Shown: piece by piece, positions 10,075 through 22,081 of the stretch
Layout of the letters: every line of letters begins with the position of its first letter
Numbering within the stretch: position 1 is the first letter of the stretch
Source: Proales similis
Lineage: Eukaryota; Rotifera; Eurotatoria; Ploima; Proalidae
DNA: 64,000 nt
Assembly: GCA_019059635.1 (NCBI GenBank)
Contig: JAGVRJ010000014.1
Coordinates: 682,001-746,000 of the forward strand
Reading direction: 5' to 3'
Translations under genes and position numbers: made by a program
The notes under the pieces: generated by a model
What the model saw: the letters and a program-made list of their open reading frames with translations, nothing else
The model's database searches: none
What the model was told of the DNA's origin: nothing

Positions 10075-11475
10075 TTAACGACTCGAGCTTTGGATATTGA
10101 TTTGCCGCTCGAACTTGGAGGCTTGTGATTGCGGAAGCGGGATCTCCACAGTCAAAGTGCCATCTTCAGCCATTCTTGCGCGAAGAGACTCAGGCCGAAC
10201 CCATTCTGGCAACATGTATTGTCTTAAAATCATCAAACAGATTAGTGAGAAAAAACCGAGCACAGCAAGCAATTTTTACCTTGTGTATTCACGATGGATT
10301 TGATTTCCTTTGCTATTATCAATGTGAACCGCGTGCACCTTGAGGATATTCACATCGATCACTTTGATGCTTACATCTTCTGGCTTGTAGCCGGTAAGGT
10401 CGAATGTAAGCCGAAGCTCCTTTCCATCGTTGGTCTCATTCACTTTTGCCGGCGTCGAGTCATTGAGCGAAAATTGATCAAATCTCTTGTTTAAACCGGT
10501 CGGACTTAGAGGTGGATTAAGGTTCTTGTTATCCTGGCATGGGATTTCAATAGTGAGAGTTCCATCTGGCTGCAAAGCATTTTTGAGACGCTTTACATCC
10601 GCACCTTGAGGCAAACCGATTTCTCGCTTGAATTCTCTATAAGTTTTTCCTTGTCCTCTAGCATCGCATTCTTCGCGAACCGCATGAATCTTTAAGGTCG
10701 TATCGGTCACTGTAATGGCAATATCCTCTGGTCGAAATTCACTCATGTTGAATTTGTAATTGACTGGCTGTGCATTTACTGGAAAATGACCATCATGCGA
10801 AAAGCTAAATGGAGAGCTAACAAAGGAGCTTGAAGCATTTTGCTGCTCGTCTTTGACGGTTGTGAGCGGCCGCATCGGCTCGCGACTCGGAAGACCGCCC
10901 AACCGCTCGAGCTGCACAGGAGCCTCAATCGTTAGTGTACCGTCACTCAAGAAAGAGCTGACTGTTGTAGGCTCAACAAAGTCAGGAAGAGTGATTTCTC
11001 GATTAAACTGCTTTGACTCAGAGGCGCCTCCGGAAACTAGCTCACGATCACCCTTGACAATCAACTGACGTCCTTCTGTTCGTACTTGAATTTCGTTTGG
11101 CTGGAAGTCACCAATCTCAAATGTGACCTTGTATCTTTTTTGGCCGTTGTCATCTTCTTCAATGAAGCTCTTGTTTTGCGTTTGGGGGCTGAGTGGAGAT
11201 GAGAAAAAATTTGAACGTGGTGCTCCGAGACTAGCAGAACTCAACTCAGGAAACTCGGGAAAGTTGACAAACATGCGCGGTCGGTCAAGAAGTGAAGTTC
11301 CCACGTTCGATGAAGACATAAACTGGTCACGCCATTTACGAGACTCCTCTTCGAATTCTCTCATTCGCTGGTTCATTTTCTCTCTAATGTCGGTGTTGCC
11401 GCCAAGCCGCACACTCCTGCCGGCGTATTCCGATGGATTGACGCTCACGTTGATTGGTACTCGTCTCCTATCCAT
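10075..11475 (-). CDS. Small heat-shock protein with three alpha-crystallin domains
   Basis: Two exons, 11475-10280 and 10222-10075, with a 57-bp intron, give 447 residues. The N-terminal arm holds VPINV and a charged helix (EFEEESRKWRDQF), as in the p36/p40 'major egg antigen' proteins of flatworms and other spiralians. Three alpha-crystallin domains follow, roughly residues 113-187, 238-313 and 352-432. Each ends in an SDGTLTIEAP, PDGTLTIEIP or EDGTLTVEIP strand. The family consists of ATP-independent chaperones that bind unfolding proteins. Most members have one such domain, and flatworm p40 has two. The intron splits the third domain. I could not find a convincing heat-shock element upstream. 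Confidence 0.92.
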
Positions 11476-13963
11476 ATCTAAATGATTAATAAGTTTGATT
11501 AATAAAATGTTAGCTGAGTCAATGTTCTTGAGTATAAATTTTAAAATGCTTCTGAATAGCTCTGGTTTCTTTTAAAATAATCTAAATCTCATCTCTTCTC
11601 ACACAGGGAGCGCCGAGTGCAAGCAACAAGCGCTATGAACGCCGAATATTGGCAATGAAATCAGAAGGTTACGAAAAAGTTACAATAAGAATATGTAAAT
11701 AGGACAAAGGACACTGAGTTGCTAAATTGAAAATTTAATCTGAACAGACACATGCGGGCCCAAACTTGTTATTTGTCTCGAATTACTCCGCTTACAAGAG
11801 ATGCTTTAAACGGTTGTGAAAACATTCAGCTTATTAAGTAAACTCAGCTCTCTCCTACACATATTCGTTACTTGGCTCTTTTCGTAAGATTTAAGCTGAA
11901 TTAATCATATTAGATCACTCAAGGCCTTGCTCGAATGCTGAGGCTTATAAATGGCGTGCCTTATTACGATCATCGGCTGTGAAATCTACTCCGCCTACAA
12001 TCTTCAATGAGAATGTGAGCTGTTGATTTATAGGCTCCTTAAGCTTCAAAGTAAACATATTGCGCAATCTTTGTAAATCTGCATAATCACTGAACAGTGA
12101 TTCACTGTTAGCCTAAGACGGCTGAAGTATTCTAGGTCGTAGAGCCAAACATGCTAGGGCAAGAATGCAATAAAAACTGTCGAGGCGAAGAATTATCAAC
12201 AATAAAATCTGCGAGTAGCCGATTTGTTTGAGTCACTGTCTTACTGAACCAAAAGTTTAAGTGACAGTTCAAAAAATAAAAAAAAATGAATCCAAGACTC
12301 GAGGCGATATGCTTTGTGCAACAGAACCTTTTAGAAAATAGATAGATTTGCGTTGTATTGTTACTGCGAGGAGTAAGATTAGTCGATATTGGTTGGCATA
12401 ACGGCTGCCTCGCCTTTCAATTGTTTACTCTCGCCCTCGCAAATTGAGGCATAGCCACACGCGCCAACGCTCATTCCTATCCGTCAGCGCCTATTGCATA
12501 ATAACGCGCTGGCGTTGGTGAGATGGGTTGGCTCGAGAAGCTCAAGATGAAATTTCATTGCATTATTTACTTGGATGCACGCCCCAAGAAGAGCGCTCGA
12601 CCGGCTTTGATTTTAATCTAGACTCTTCCCCTCCCTCTCTTCGCTTCGAACTTGCGTAATTTAGCATAGCCTCAGCGTTTATGCCGGGCAACTTCTTGCT
12701 TCGGAGAGCATTTAGGATACGAATGGATACGAATCGCTCCAAAGACAGACGGCTAACAAAATGCTTTCCAAGAGGTAGTTGAGCCATAGCTGACCTTAAA
12801 TAGAAGCTTCACGGGCCTATTATCGAATTTAATCAGTAATATAGCAGCCGATCTTCTAACACTCAAAACTCGCCTCGAAGATCGCTTAGCTGACCCCAAT
12901 TATGCTCAATGCATGAGGGCTCAGAAAGTAATAAACGCTGACCCGCTTCGATTGCTAGATTCTAAAAGATCTTAGCCATGTGCGAATATGGCCAATTAAA
13001 CGATGGACTTGCGATATTTATCCTTAGCTTGGTTGTCAACTTTCAGTCGCCCACCTTGGTCGAGGGCACTCAAGCTTGAAACATGAATAAGAGTAACCCG
13101 AAACGCAAACATAATCGCGTCTCTTCTGGGCATCGAGCGTCCATGCAACAAGTTCGTTTTTAAAATGAGCCAATTACTTTTGCCCAAAATTCCAAATACA
13201 GAAACCGATTCGGTGGGCAGAAAAGTCACAGATCGGCTCTATATACAGACAGATAACCTTTAAACGAGATGCATTTACTTGGCAAGAAATGAAATGCCAT
13301 TCGAGGCATCTGTTTGTCTTCATAGCCAAGAGGTTGAACATAATTAGGCTGCATTGTAACCCAGGTCTCAACCCCTTTTTCTACACCAATCTACTGACTG
13401 GAAGTGATTATTTCTTTAGATTTCTTCGTCTGAATTTAAATCTCACTTTTTCATTCGTATTTGAATTTTCTTCTTAAGCACTTGGTCCTGTTTCCAGATG
13501 ATAATCTTTCAAAAATACCTTGTCAATCTTGAACATATCACTGCCAGATTCGAGTTGCTCATAAGACATTAAATTATTACCCTAGCTCGGATTGGGAAAA
13601 TAAAAAAAGCTTGCCCGTTTTAACAGCAAATTTAAAAATTGGCCATAGTGTCCTAACTTCAGCATTAATTCTCAACCAAAAGTGTCTAGTTTTCAAGCTT
13701 ACTTAAAAAATAAAACATGTCAAAGGAAAAAAACAGAGCTTTCATTAGTCTCAATTAAGAGATTAACTTTTGACCAGATAATGGTGGGGTGCTGAGAAAG
13801 ATCAAAAGATATTAAAAATAAAAGGTTTCTGTAAGACAAAACTCAAACTTGAACGTAAAGAAAGTAAAAGAAGCGTCGAGCGTTGCTTAGCAACATTACT
13901 CTTCATATGAAACATGGTAATTTTGAATTCAATTAAATTGACTTTTTGTGATTTGTGAAAATA
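11476..13963. promoter_or_regulatory. 2.5-kb divergent intergenic region
   Basis: Lies between the outward-facing starts of the small heat-shock gene (-) and CFAP43 (+), so it contains both promoters. It is richer in GC than the other spacers in the middle part (about 12.3-13.3 kb) and has only short frames. The best, 74 codons on the minus strand at 12787-12563, has no recognisable protein. No tRNA-like cloverleaf or repeat array noticed. Confidence 0.45.
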
Positions 13964-16900
13964 ATGGCAAGCGAGACGGAAAATTTGGGAAAGTTATCTG
14001 AATCGTAAGTGAATCCTTTTTCAAACTCAATTCAATATTGTGATTCATATTGAGGACTTAAAACAAACCAATCGAATAGTTGGTGCGAGTCATATTGTGG
14101 TCAAAAATGCCATTTTGTGAACAAGGAGACGATAGTCTATAGCTGTGGAGCAAGCTTAAAGCTTTATAATTCCGTTTCTGGCTCGTTAACGACTATCCGG
14201 GCGTTAGCGAGTTCAGGGGATGACTCCAATATCATTCAGCTACTTACAGCCAACCCAAATAACCACAAGATTGCGTTCACCGAGACCCAGAATTCTCCCA
14301 AGTTATTTGTTTACGACTTTAAAGACGAGCAGCTCAATCTTCAATGCGAGCTGTTGGGTAATTCAAATATCAAATCTTTTTTTAATAGAAAATGAGTTTT
14401 GTGATGTCAAGACGGAGCTGTACTTGAATATATTGAAATTCAGTTATCAAACAGCCATGCTCTGCTGACACTTTCAGGAGTTCCTGAATTTCAAATTGTC
14501 CTATGGAGCTGGAAGGATGCGTCACGTTTGGTCACTATACCACTTGATTCGAGACTTGAAATGCCAAGCTTCCTCAACTTTTCACCAACCAACTGGCGGC
14601 TTATCAGCTTGTTTTATTCCAACTCTCTCAGTATTTGTTCGGTAGAGCAGTTTGGTGATGATCGTTTCAAGGCTGCCGAGACCCGGATTCTTTTCCCCGT
14701 TTTAAACACGCAACCAGCTGAAAATAGTGGTGTATTGGCTAAGTGGAGTAGGCAGGCACTAACTGGCCTTGAAGAAAACCTGGATGCTTTGCTAGAGACT
14801 AAAATCGACAGAAGGCCACGCTATGAATTTTCAAGTGCGTGCTGGTCAGCTAAAGAAGAGCTATGGATTTTTACCAAGCAAAATTTTTTATTCAAGGTAA
14901 AGTTGATTCCAAGTCTTGCTTTGTCGATCGCACCTTTGAAAAAGCACGGCTTACAGTGTTCAGCCGAGTCCAAATGGAAATTTGAACAAATTATTGCGCC
15001 TAGCTACAACTTGAAAGATCCTTTCCGAATTGATAGTACCTTCAAGGTTCTTCACATGAATCTACATCGGAATGGCCTTGTTTTGACTTGCGACGTAATT
15101 CTTAACTTTTTAGAATTCTAAATTCCTGCATTCGATTTTAAGATTCTAAAATTGCCTTAAGGACGGTATTGTTCGATCGATAAACCCAGAAACAGATTGC
15201 CAAGCTTTTTCTGTGATCGAAATCGCCAAAGGACTGGAAGCCAAGGCGACCAGCTTCAACAGCTTATGTGAACGCTTGGCTATTTCATCAGAACGGGTCT
15301 GTTTAAATCTTAAAGTTATATCAAACCCGGGCCAAAAAATTTACCTTAAATAACAGGGCGTGTTTTTGATCGATTCTAGCTTATTGTTTGAGAAAAAGAA
15401 CGAGCTGACAAGTCTGAAGCTCAATTCAGATAATAACTTGCACCAGGAGGTCCAGGGAATTGATTTGGTGATCAACTATGATTATGGACGTTGTGTCGGC
15501 CTGGGCAGTCTTACTCTGGACTATTTCCTGCTTTTAAAAGCAAATGGCTCTATTCAACTCTGGAGTCGAAGCGAAAAGAGAATACTGTCTCGATTCTACA
15601 GTAACTTCGAGGTTTTATTTTTACTCAAAGCCATGTCTCGGTAGAAATTTCATCTAAGATGAATTTAAAGGCAACCCAGCTAGCTATTCACCCAGCAATG
15701 CCACTAGTTGTCGTAGGGTCTAAAAAGGGACATGTCAAGTTTCTAGACTACTCAAAACCTTTATCGCCCCGTATTTTAACTGAATGCCTCCTGCACAAGG
15801 CCGAAACAGAATTACTCAAGTAAACCCCTGAAAGAGGAGATCTTATGAAAAATTGTATTCCTAATTAATTTATGCTTTTAGATTCAACCCTAGTGGAACG
15901 ATACTCTTGTCGATTGGCAAAGACCGAAAAGCATTTCTGATTGACACAAGGCTGGATGCATCTTCTAAAAGCGTTTTAGTTACCTCAAGACAGAATCTTT
16001 TGCCTGCGGTTGGAAATGAAGTTGGAATCAACGTTTTAGGATATTTGCTGACAGACGGTCAAATAGTCTGCGCTGATGTCTTTGACTATTTTGAGGAGAA
16101 TCAAAAACTGAGAACGCGTTTCTTGCTGGGAATACACGATCTTGAAGCCTGGCAGCATGTAGAAAACAAGCTCGCTAATTCAATTCAGTCAGAAGAAGCT
16201 CTCAGCGAGCAAGCTCAGCGCGCACCAGAAATTTTTCGAGTAGCGCAGCTGCAAGGACAGACGGAATCAAAATTAAAATTGGCTTGCAAATTTGTGTCGT
16301 TCGACTTTGACTTTGATCAATTGAAAGGTAAAAAAATTCAGGATCTTAGTTTGGTGCTTATTAATTCAAACATGCTTGATTACTTAAGAACATCAAAAGC
16401 TATATGTATCTCGCCGACTTGAATTCTCTGACGAATCTATCAGCAAACAAACTAATTTCAGCCATTTCCTGTTCAGCGACTGTGTTTTTATCAATCGAAG
16501 TCAGCTTGTTGTATTTGCTGACAAATTCTTGATCAAATATTCGATTCCTGATATGGATCCATCAAAAAGGACGGTAAGATGAGTCGCTGAATCCTTTCCA
16601 AGGCTATTCAATATGTAGTGGTATTTTAAAGACCAACAAACTTACGATGCTTGAGTATATGGGATGCATGGGTGCACACGACTTTGGCTATGGTCGCCTC
16701 AATAAGTCAGAGAACGGTCAGCTTATGTTATCCGCAGGCTTCGATGCAAGCTTAAGCATAAGAAGTTCATTTGATCCAGTAAGTGTTTAGCGACACTAAG
16801 AACTAGCATTTGCAAGGAATCAGTGATTTTTGTTTGCTTAGAAGATAAACTCTTCTGCCCGAGGAGAAGCTCATCATTCAAATGGCGGCTTTGAATATGC

Positions 16901-19900
16901 CGCTTTCCTTTCTGACCTTCAGACTATAATAGCAGTCGGACTTGACGGAATCGTTCACTCATTTAATTTAAAGTAGAACCTTTTTTTCACTTTTCAACAC
17001 AAGAGAGATAAGAAGCATTATTATTTCACAGTCCGTCTGAGCACGCCTCCAGGCTAATGCGAGAGCGAAGGTTAACTGTGGACTCAAATACTTCTCAGCT
17101 AGTAAAACTGGTGGGACCAACTAAGATAGTCGAGTCAGACTGGCAAGAGAGTATAGAAATCGAGGTGAGTTCAATTAAGGGACAATGCGTATTTTGATAA
17201 ATTGGCAAATTTGAATTGATAGCAAAATCAACAAGAGGACAATCGGCTCTTACCAGTGCGCAACGAAATTGTCGGACAGCTAAAGTCGATTCAGAAAAAG
17301 CTGTCTGAATTGATGAAACAAAATGAGTCAGAAGGGGAAATGAGCAAACTAGAAGAGCATGAGTTCTTTCTCGACCTGGATGAATTAGATCGGGTGGAGA
17401 AGAGCACAGAGTCGAACATAAAAGAAATCAGAGAGAATGACGAATTGAAAAACTTGCGATGTCTATATAAGAGAGAGCTTATCAAAACTGAATGCTGGGA
17501 CAAGATGAAAATTAAAGGCCGTGCCATTCAGGTTCGCTCACTGAATCTATTTTATTTATCCATAATCTTTATCGCTTATTTTAAAGGCGTTCAGTGGGTC
17601 TCTGATCGTCGAGAACTACCCTCTAATTGAAAGAACTGCAGAACAAATTGCTAAATTGGAACGCATAAAGATGATTCGCCGCAACGAAATTGCTGCTCAA
17701 CAGCTTAAATCTGATCTCAGCTCTCAGCTTATGCAAGAAGGCGGAATGACCAACTTGGTAAGAGCAATCAATCAGTTTGCTTTCAACTTTCTTGCTCAAT
17801 TAGCCAAATGAAGTTTAAACACTCTGCGGTTGAGGACAACGATCAAAATGGTGGCAACAACAAAAGCAAAGAGGCATCTGATTTCAACTCGGTTGACCTA
17901 AAACGTCTAGCTTTGAAAGGATCATTGGCCCCTCTATTTGACGGCGACTCAGCTCTATTTTACCATCAATTCGAACTCTATACACGCCAGCAGAAAATTC
18001 TTCAAATCGAGATGATTCAAGAAGCAATCCATAAAATCAAGGAAAATTTCAATCATGAATTCGAGAACGTTATGCAACGCAAGCAACAAGAGATTGGAAA
18101 AATTAAAGAGAAAAATCAAAGATTGAAGCAGATTTACGCCGATCTGAATGAAGATAAACAAGTGAACGAGCCTAACTTTGGCACTCTTGAAAACCCAGAG
18201 ACTCTTTTTACTGTTACCGATGATGAGGTAAGAAAAGCGCTTGTTGAGTTGAACCGATGCCGCCAGAGGAAATAACTTGTCTTCTAAGATAAAAGTAGAA
18301 AAGTACCTGACACCAGAGCAGCGAAAAGAGCTCGAGGCCCGTCTAGCTGAAGAAGCCCGAAGACGCGAGATGGAAAAGCTCGACAACTGGCGCGAAAGAG
18401 GTCTAATGGAGATGATGGGCGGTGTTCTTCAAATCAGACGCGAAGATGAACTGAAAAAGGTGAGCCAACAAAAAGCTTAATTTGAAAATGTTCTCATTCT
18501 TGGATGCAAAATTGAAAGGATGTTCCGGTCCCATCTTTTGTGAAAGAAAAGCCTGGACACGAGTGGACTGTGGAGGAGCAGAAACAGTATACAGTCTATC
18601 AGCAAAAAGTGGCTGAACTTGAAGAGGAGCGCAGCAAGCTGAGGAAACAGCTGATGGCTGAGATAACGAAAATAAATGAACAAATAGCAGAATGTTACCA
18701 GAATTTCGACACACAATTGCTTCAATTGCACTCTCGAAAAGTGAAAACACAGCAAGCGATTTACCAAGTGAGAGAGCGAGTCATTCTAAGGATGTTCTGT
18801 TCTCTTTTACAAAAATTTTCTGAACATAGGAGGAATTGAAAATAAGTCGGCTATTCAATTCAATTCTTCTTGATGTAGTCCATCAACAAAATAGTACAAT
18901 CCTACGAGAAAAGTTTGAAGCTGTAAAAGAACAAAAGGTGAATTTCAAATTCTTTTCGCCTCAACATTTTCTTTTAAATCGTATTCATCCACACAGCGTC
19001 AATCGATGCAAGAGACGCAGCAGCTCAAAAAGTCAATTGAAACATTTAAAGAGGAACTGGAAATCATGATAGCCGAAGAAAAGGTGCAGGACAAAGTTTT
19101 CATGCGAGAATTTTCCGATGTGCCAGCCTCGCTCCGGGAGCAGCTTCTGCGTCAATTCAAGAGGCGACCCAAGTATATTTTCCTCTAAGTTATGAATCTG
19201 AATAAGAGACTCTATATTTCCTCAGGCAAAGGTTCCAAATGAATAAAACAAGTCTGATGCAAACGGGCGAGATACACATCCCTGAGTTGGGGCAAAACAA
19301 TCCATTTAGTGAAAGACCTTCGACAGCTCAACAAATGGAGATTCTTGACCTCAATATGGAAACAGGGCTCACCGCTCTCGACAGCATTGAAAATGCCCCT
19401 CCTGGAGTTGACGAAGCGCTTTGGCATCGTCTTGTTCTATACCGCCGTCAACGAATCGAAGTTGAAAAGGCTCAAAAATTAAAAACAATCGCGCTAAATG
19501 AAATGAGTGCGTATTTAGCCAAGCGGCTGCAAGAAGACGAGGCGTTGAGATTTAAACTGGATGAGTTGGCTCGACAGGCTTTGAGGTTAATTTCAGCAAA
19601 AACTGTTTACTTCCTATTCTTTAATCTATTCGAAACTCAAGTTTCCAAGCAACGCAGCTTAGGCATATGCATAACTTGCAAGTGCAGATTCTTATTAAGC
19701 AAGGTCAAGTAGAGCTTGATTTATCTGCTCGCCCGCCTGAGTTTGAAGAGGCCGTTCTGATAAATCGCAACGTTGTGGAAGCACTAAACCAAGTGATTTT
19801 GGTAAGAAGCTTGAAATAGAAAGTAGATTTGATAAATTAGCAAGAGAAATGTATAGGCAAGCGGCAATCAAAAGATAAACATCATGTTGGACTGCAAGAA

Positions 19901-20613
19901 TTTCAAGAAAGGAATTCGGCAACTAGAATGGTTATTAAATGTTGTGTAGAATAATTTCGGCATCATACCTAAACAAGTTTATTTATATTTCAAAGGGATC
20001 ATCGACGTCTTAGAATGAAAATCGAAGACTACATACAGAAGCAGAGGGACATAACCTTTTTAAAAGTGACTCGGCAGATCCAAGAAGTAGTTGATTTTGA
20101 GCAAATTATTTTTTGATTTCAAACTTAATTTTTTGCGCGTGGCATAAAGTTTTTGGGTTCGAAAAATTACTATGCCAAGAAACAGAAAGAGATTGAGGTC
20201 TTAGAAAAGACGCTTGTCTACCAAAGCAAACAGCGCGAGAAATCAGTCGACAAGAAGCGAAAGTATCTGGAGACTCTTCACAAGAAATCGATAAAAACAG
20301 CGAATATGAATGAAAATCTTGATGAGCAACTTCAAGAAGCTAATTTGATGCGCAATGAACGGAAGCATGTTAGAGAAGAGCAGAGTAAGTTTTTGCATAG
20401 ACGAGAAAAGCGCTCAAGCAATAAATAACCCGAAATTTAAAAGCTGGAAAAGGCCCCAATGATATATTGAAAGAAAAGTTTCAGCAGGTGGTTCAACGAC
20501 GCAGTCTGGTTGACTTGGCCAAAGCTCAAGCCCAAGAAGTTGCATATTTACGAACCGAGGTTGAACGCCTTCGCATGCGAACCTTCCCTGCCCTTGTGCA
20601 GATTGAATACTAA
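13964..20613 (+). CDS. CFAP43: Cilia- and flagella-associated protein 43
   Basis: Twenty-four exons, all joined in phase, give 1760 residues. Exons: 13964-14004, 14080-14357, 14412-15094, 15162-15296, 15357-15611, 15659-15819, 15882-16327, 16389-16573, 16632-16778, 16842-16972, 17032-17164, 17223-17531, 17587-17757, 17814-18227, 18289-18459, 18519-18767, 18830-18937, 18997-19172, 19226-19585, 19642-19801, 19857-19930, 19996-20086, 20150-20384, 20444-20613. The N-terminal half is a degenerate WD40 region (for example GVPEFQIVLWSW, LDGIVHSF). The C-terminal half is long coiled coil with CFAP43 landmarks: ELYTRQQKILQIEM, KVEKYLTPEQRKELEA, LMEMMGGVL, and the end VERLRMRTFPALVQIEY. CFAP43 works with CFAP44 at the base of the I1 inner-arm dynein and is needed for sperm flagella and motile cilia. 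AATAAA at 20636. Confidence 0.93.
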
Positions 20614-20931
20614 AACTTGGAAAATTCACAAGTTGAATAAATAAGAGTGTCACATATTTTCTCGTCTCGGTTTTATTCCGATTGCATAATTTACTCTGAA
20701 ATTACCATGAGAAATACGCGTTAATTCAACGCTGACGTGGTAAAAATAATTTTACGCTTGAGTTGAGCAAATTAAATGGAGTATTTGGACTTAAATTTCT
20801 AAGGCAATGAGCGACTGTCAACTTTAGCCGTCGGTAGAGTTAGTTTTGCAAAACAGTATTCCGATTTAGTAGGAATATTTAAAAAATCATTTGGAAGAAC
20901 TCTTAAAACACATTGAATTGACATATTGGTG
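20614..20931. other. Short intergenic spacer
   Basis: Same-strand spacer of 318 bp between CFAP43 and TEX261. It holds the CFAP43 AATAAA and must include the TEX261 promoter; no element recognised. Confidence 0.45.
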
Positions 20932-21834
20932 ATGTATTTCTATCTTCTTGGATGGCTTTCGCTCATCCTGCAAGCACTTGGGGCAACACTTTGTTTGGGT
21001 AAGCTTGTTCCTTGATCGATATATGATCCAAGGCTGTCAAAACTTAAATGATTAGCTGCTGGACTTTATATATTGGCCGAGTTGATTGAAGAATATGCAA
21101 CATTAGCCAAAAAAATCATTAATTATACCATCCAAGTAAAACTTTTAACACTCCGAGCTTGCCCCTTCCTTAGTAATTCATGTGTGATGCCCAAACTTAA
21201 AGATAAATACCGTATTGGTTCTTGGTTTCCTCTTCTTTGAAGATATCCCTTTCAAACTGGTGGCTATCTGCCTCGCATGCAATATTTCGTACTTTTTGGT
21301 GGTTCAATCATTTCCAGTGATCGATTTATCCTCCCCCGCTTTCCTGTCTTCAATTGGTAGGTATTTCAAACTCTGCTTTCTCAAAACTGAAAAGTACCTC
21401 AGCTTCTTTCTAAAGCGTTGTTTTTCGTCCACAACTACTTGGCTTTCAATCATTTCCTGAACGAATATTACCACTCATACAAGGTATGCGCGAGTCAAGC
21501 AGGTTCAGATTGATCGAAATTTCCACGTTCATCGTTTCTCTTTAGGTCATAACCTATTTGCTTCTATTTTGCTGGCTAATACCGATCGGTCTGCTGGTAT
21601 CATGCTCAGCAAATGAAAATACACTTCCTGTGTACGGGGAAAATTTAACTTCAACAAGTAATTCCTTTTCCTGATTTACTTCGACTTGTTTATAAATATT
21701 CGATGCTCTTTCAAGACTATGAGCGAAAATTGCCGGGCATCCAAGACTCAAAGCGCGGTCGATTTGGTTTATTAAGCTTTTTTCGCTACTTGAAAGAGAC
21801 GCTTTTTTCTGACTTTGGACGCAAAAGTTATTAA
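20932..21834 (+). CDS. TEX261: TEX261 / Svp26-type ER export membrane protein
   Basis: Six exons (20932-20998, 21056-21135, 21203-21356, 21416-21483, 21546-21657, 21716-21834) give 199 residues, close to the roughly 196 of the animal family. The N-terminus MYFYLLGWLSLILQ and the AAGLYILAELIEEY motif match TEX261. Four hydrophobic helices follow, then the conserved SANENTLP motif after the last helix and a basic cytosolic tail (KRGRFG...FIKE-like helix). The yeast relative Svp26 is a COPII cargo adaptor for Golgi type-II membrane enzymes. In this genome the next gene encodes a type-II membrane enzyme, which is probably coincidence. Short same-strand spacing on both sides. Confidence 0.9.
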
Positions 21835-22081
21835 TTCATCGCACAAACGATAGCTCTGATATTTAAAAATTTTGTACTGATGAATATTAATAAAGAGCAA
21901 AAATCTTTATTTGACATTCAAACATTCCACACTGGATTTCTAGAAAGCCGACATTACTTTGGGTCAAGCGGTAGAGACTATTTTTCATTACCTATCTGAT
22001 GAGAACAGTATTTATTGTAGTTTTTGAGTGCACGAGGTCGTTAGAAATAGAGATAAGAACGCATCTCAAGTAATCATGTAA

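Noticed and set aside
12563-12787. 74-codon minus-strand frame in the 2.5-kb spacer
   Set aside because: ATG-started but short, with no domain and no conserved context.
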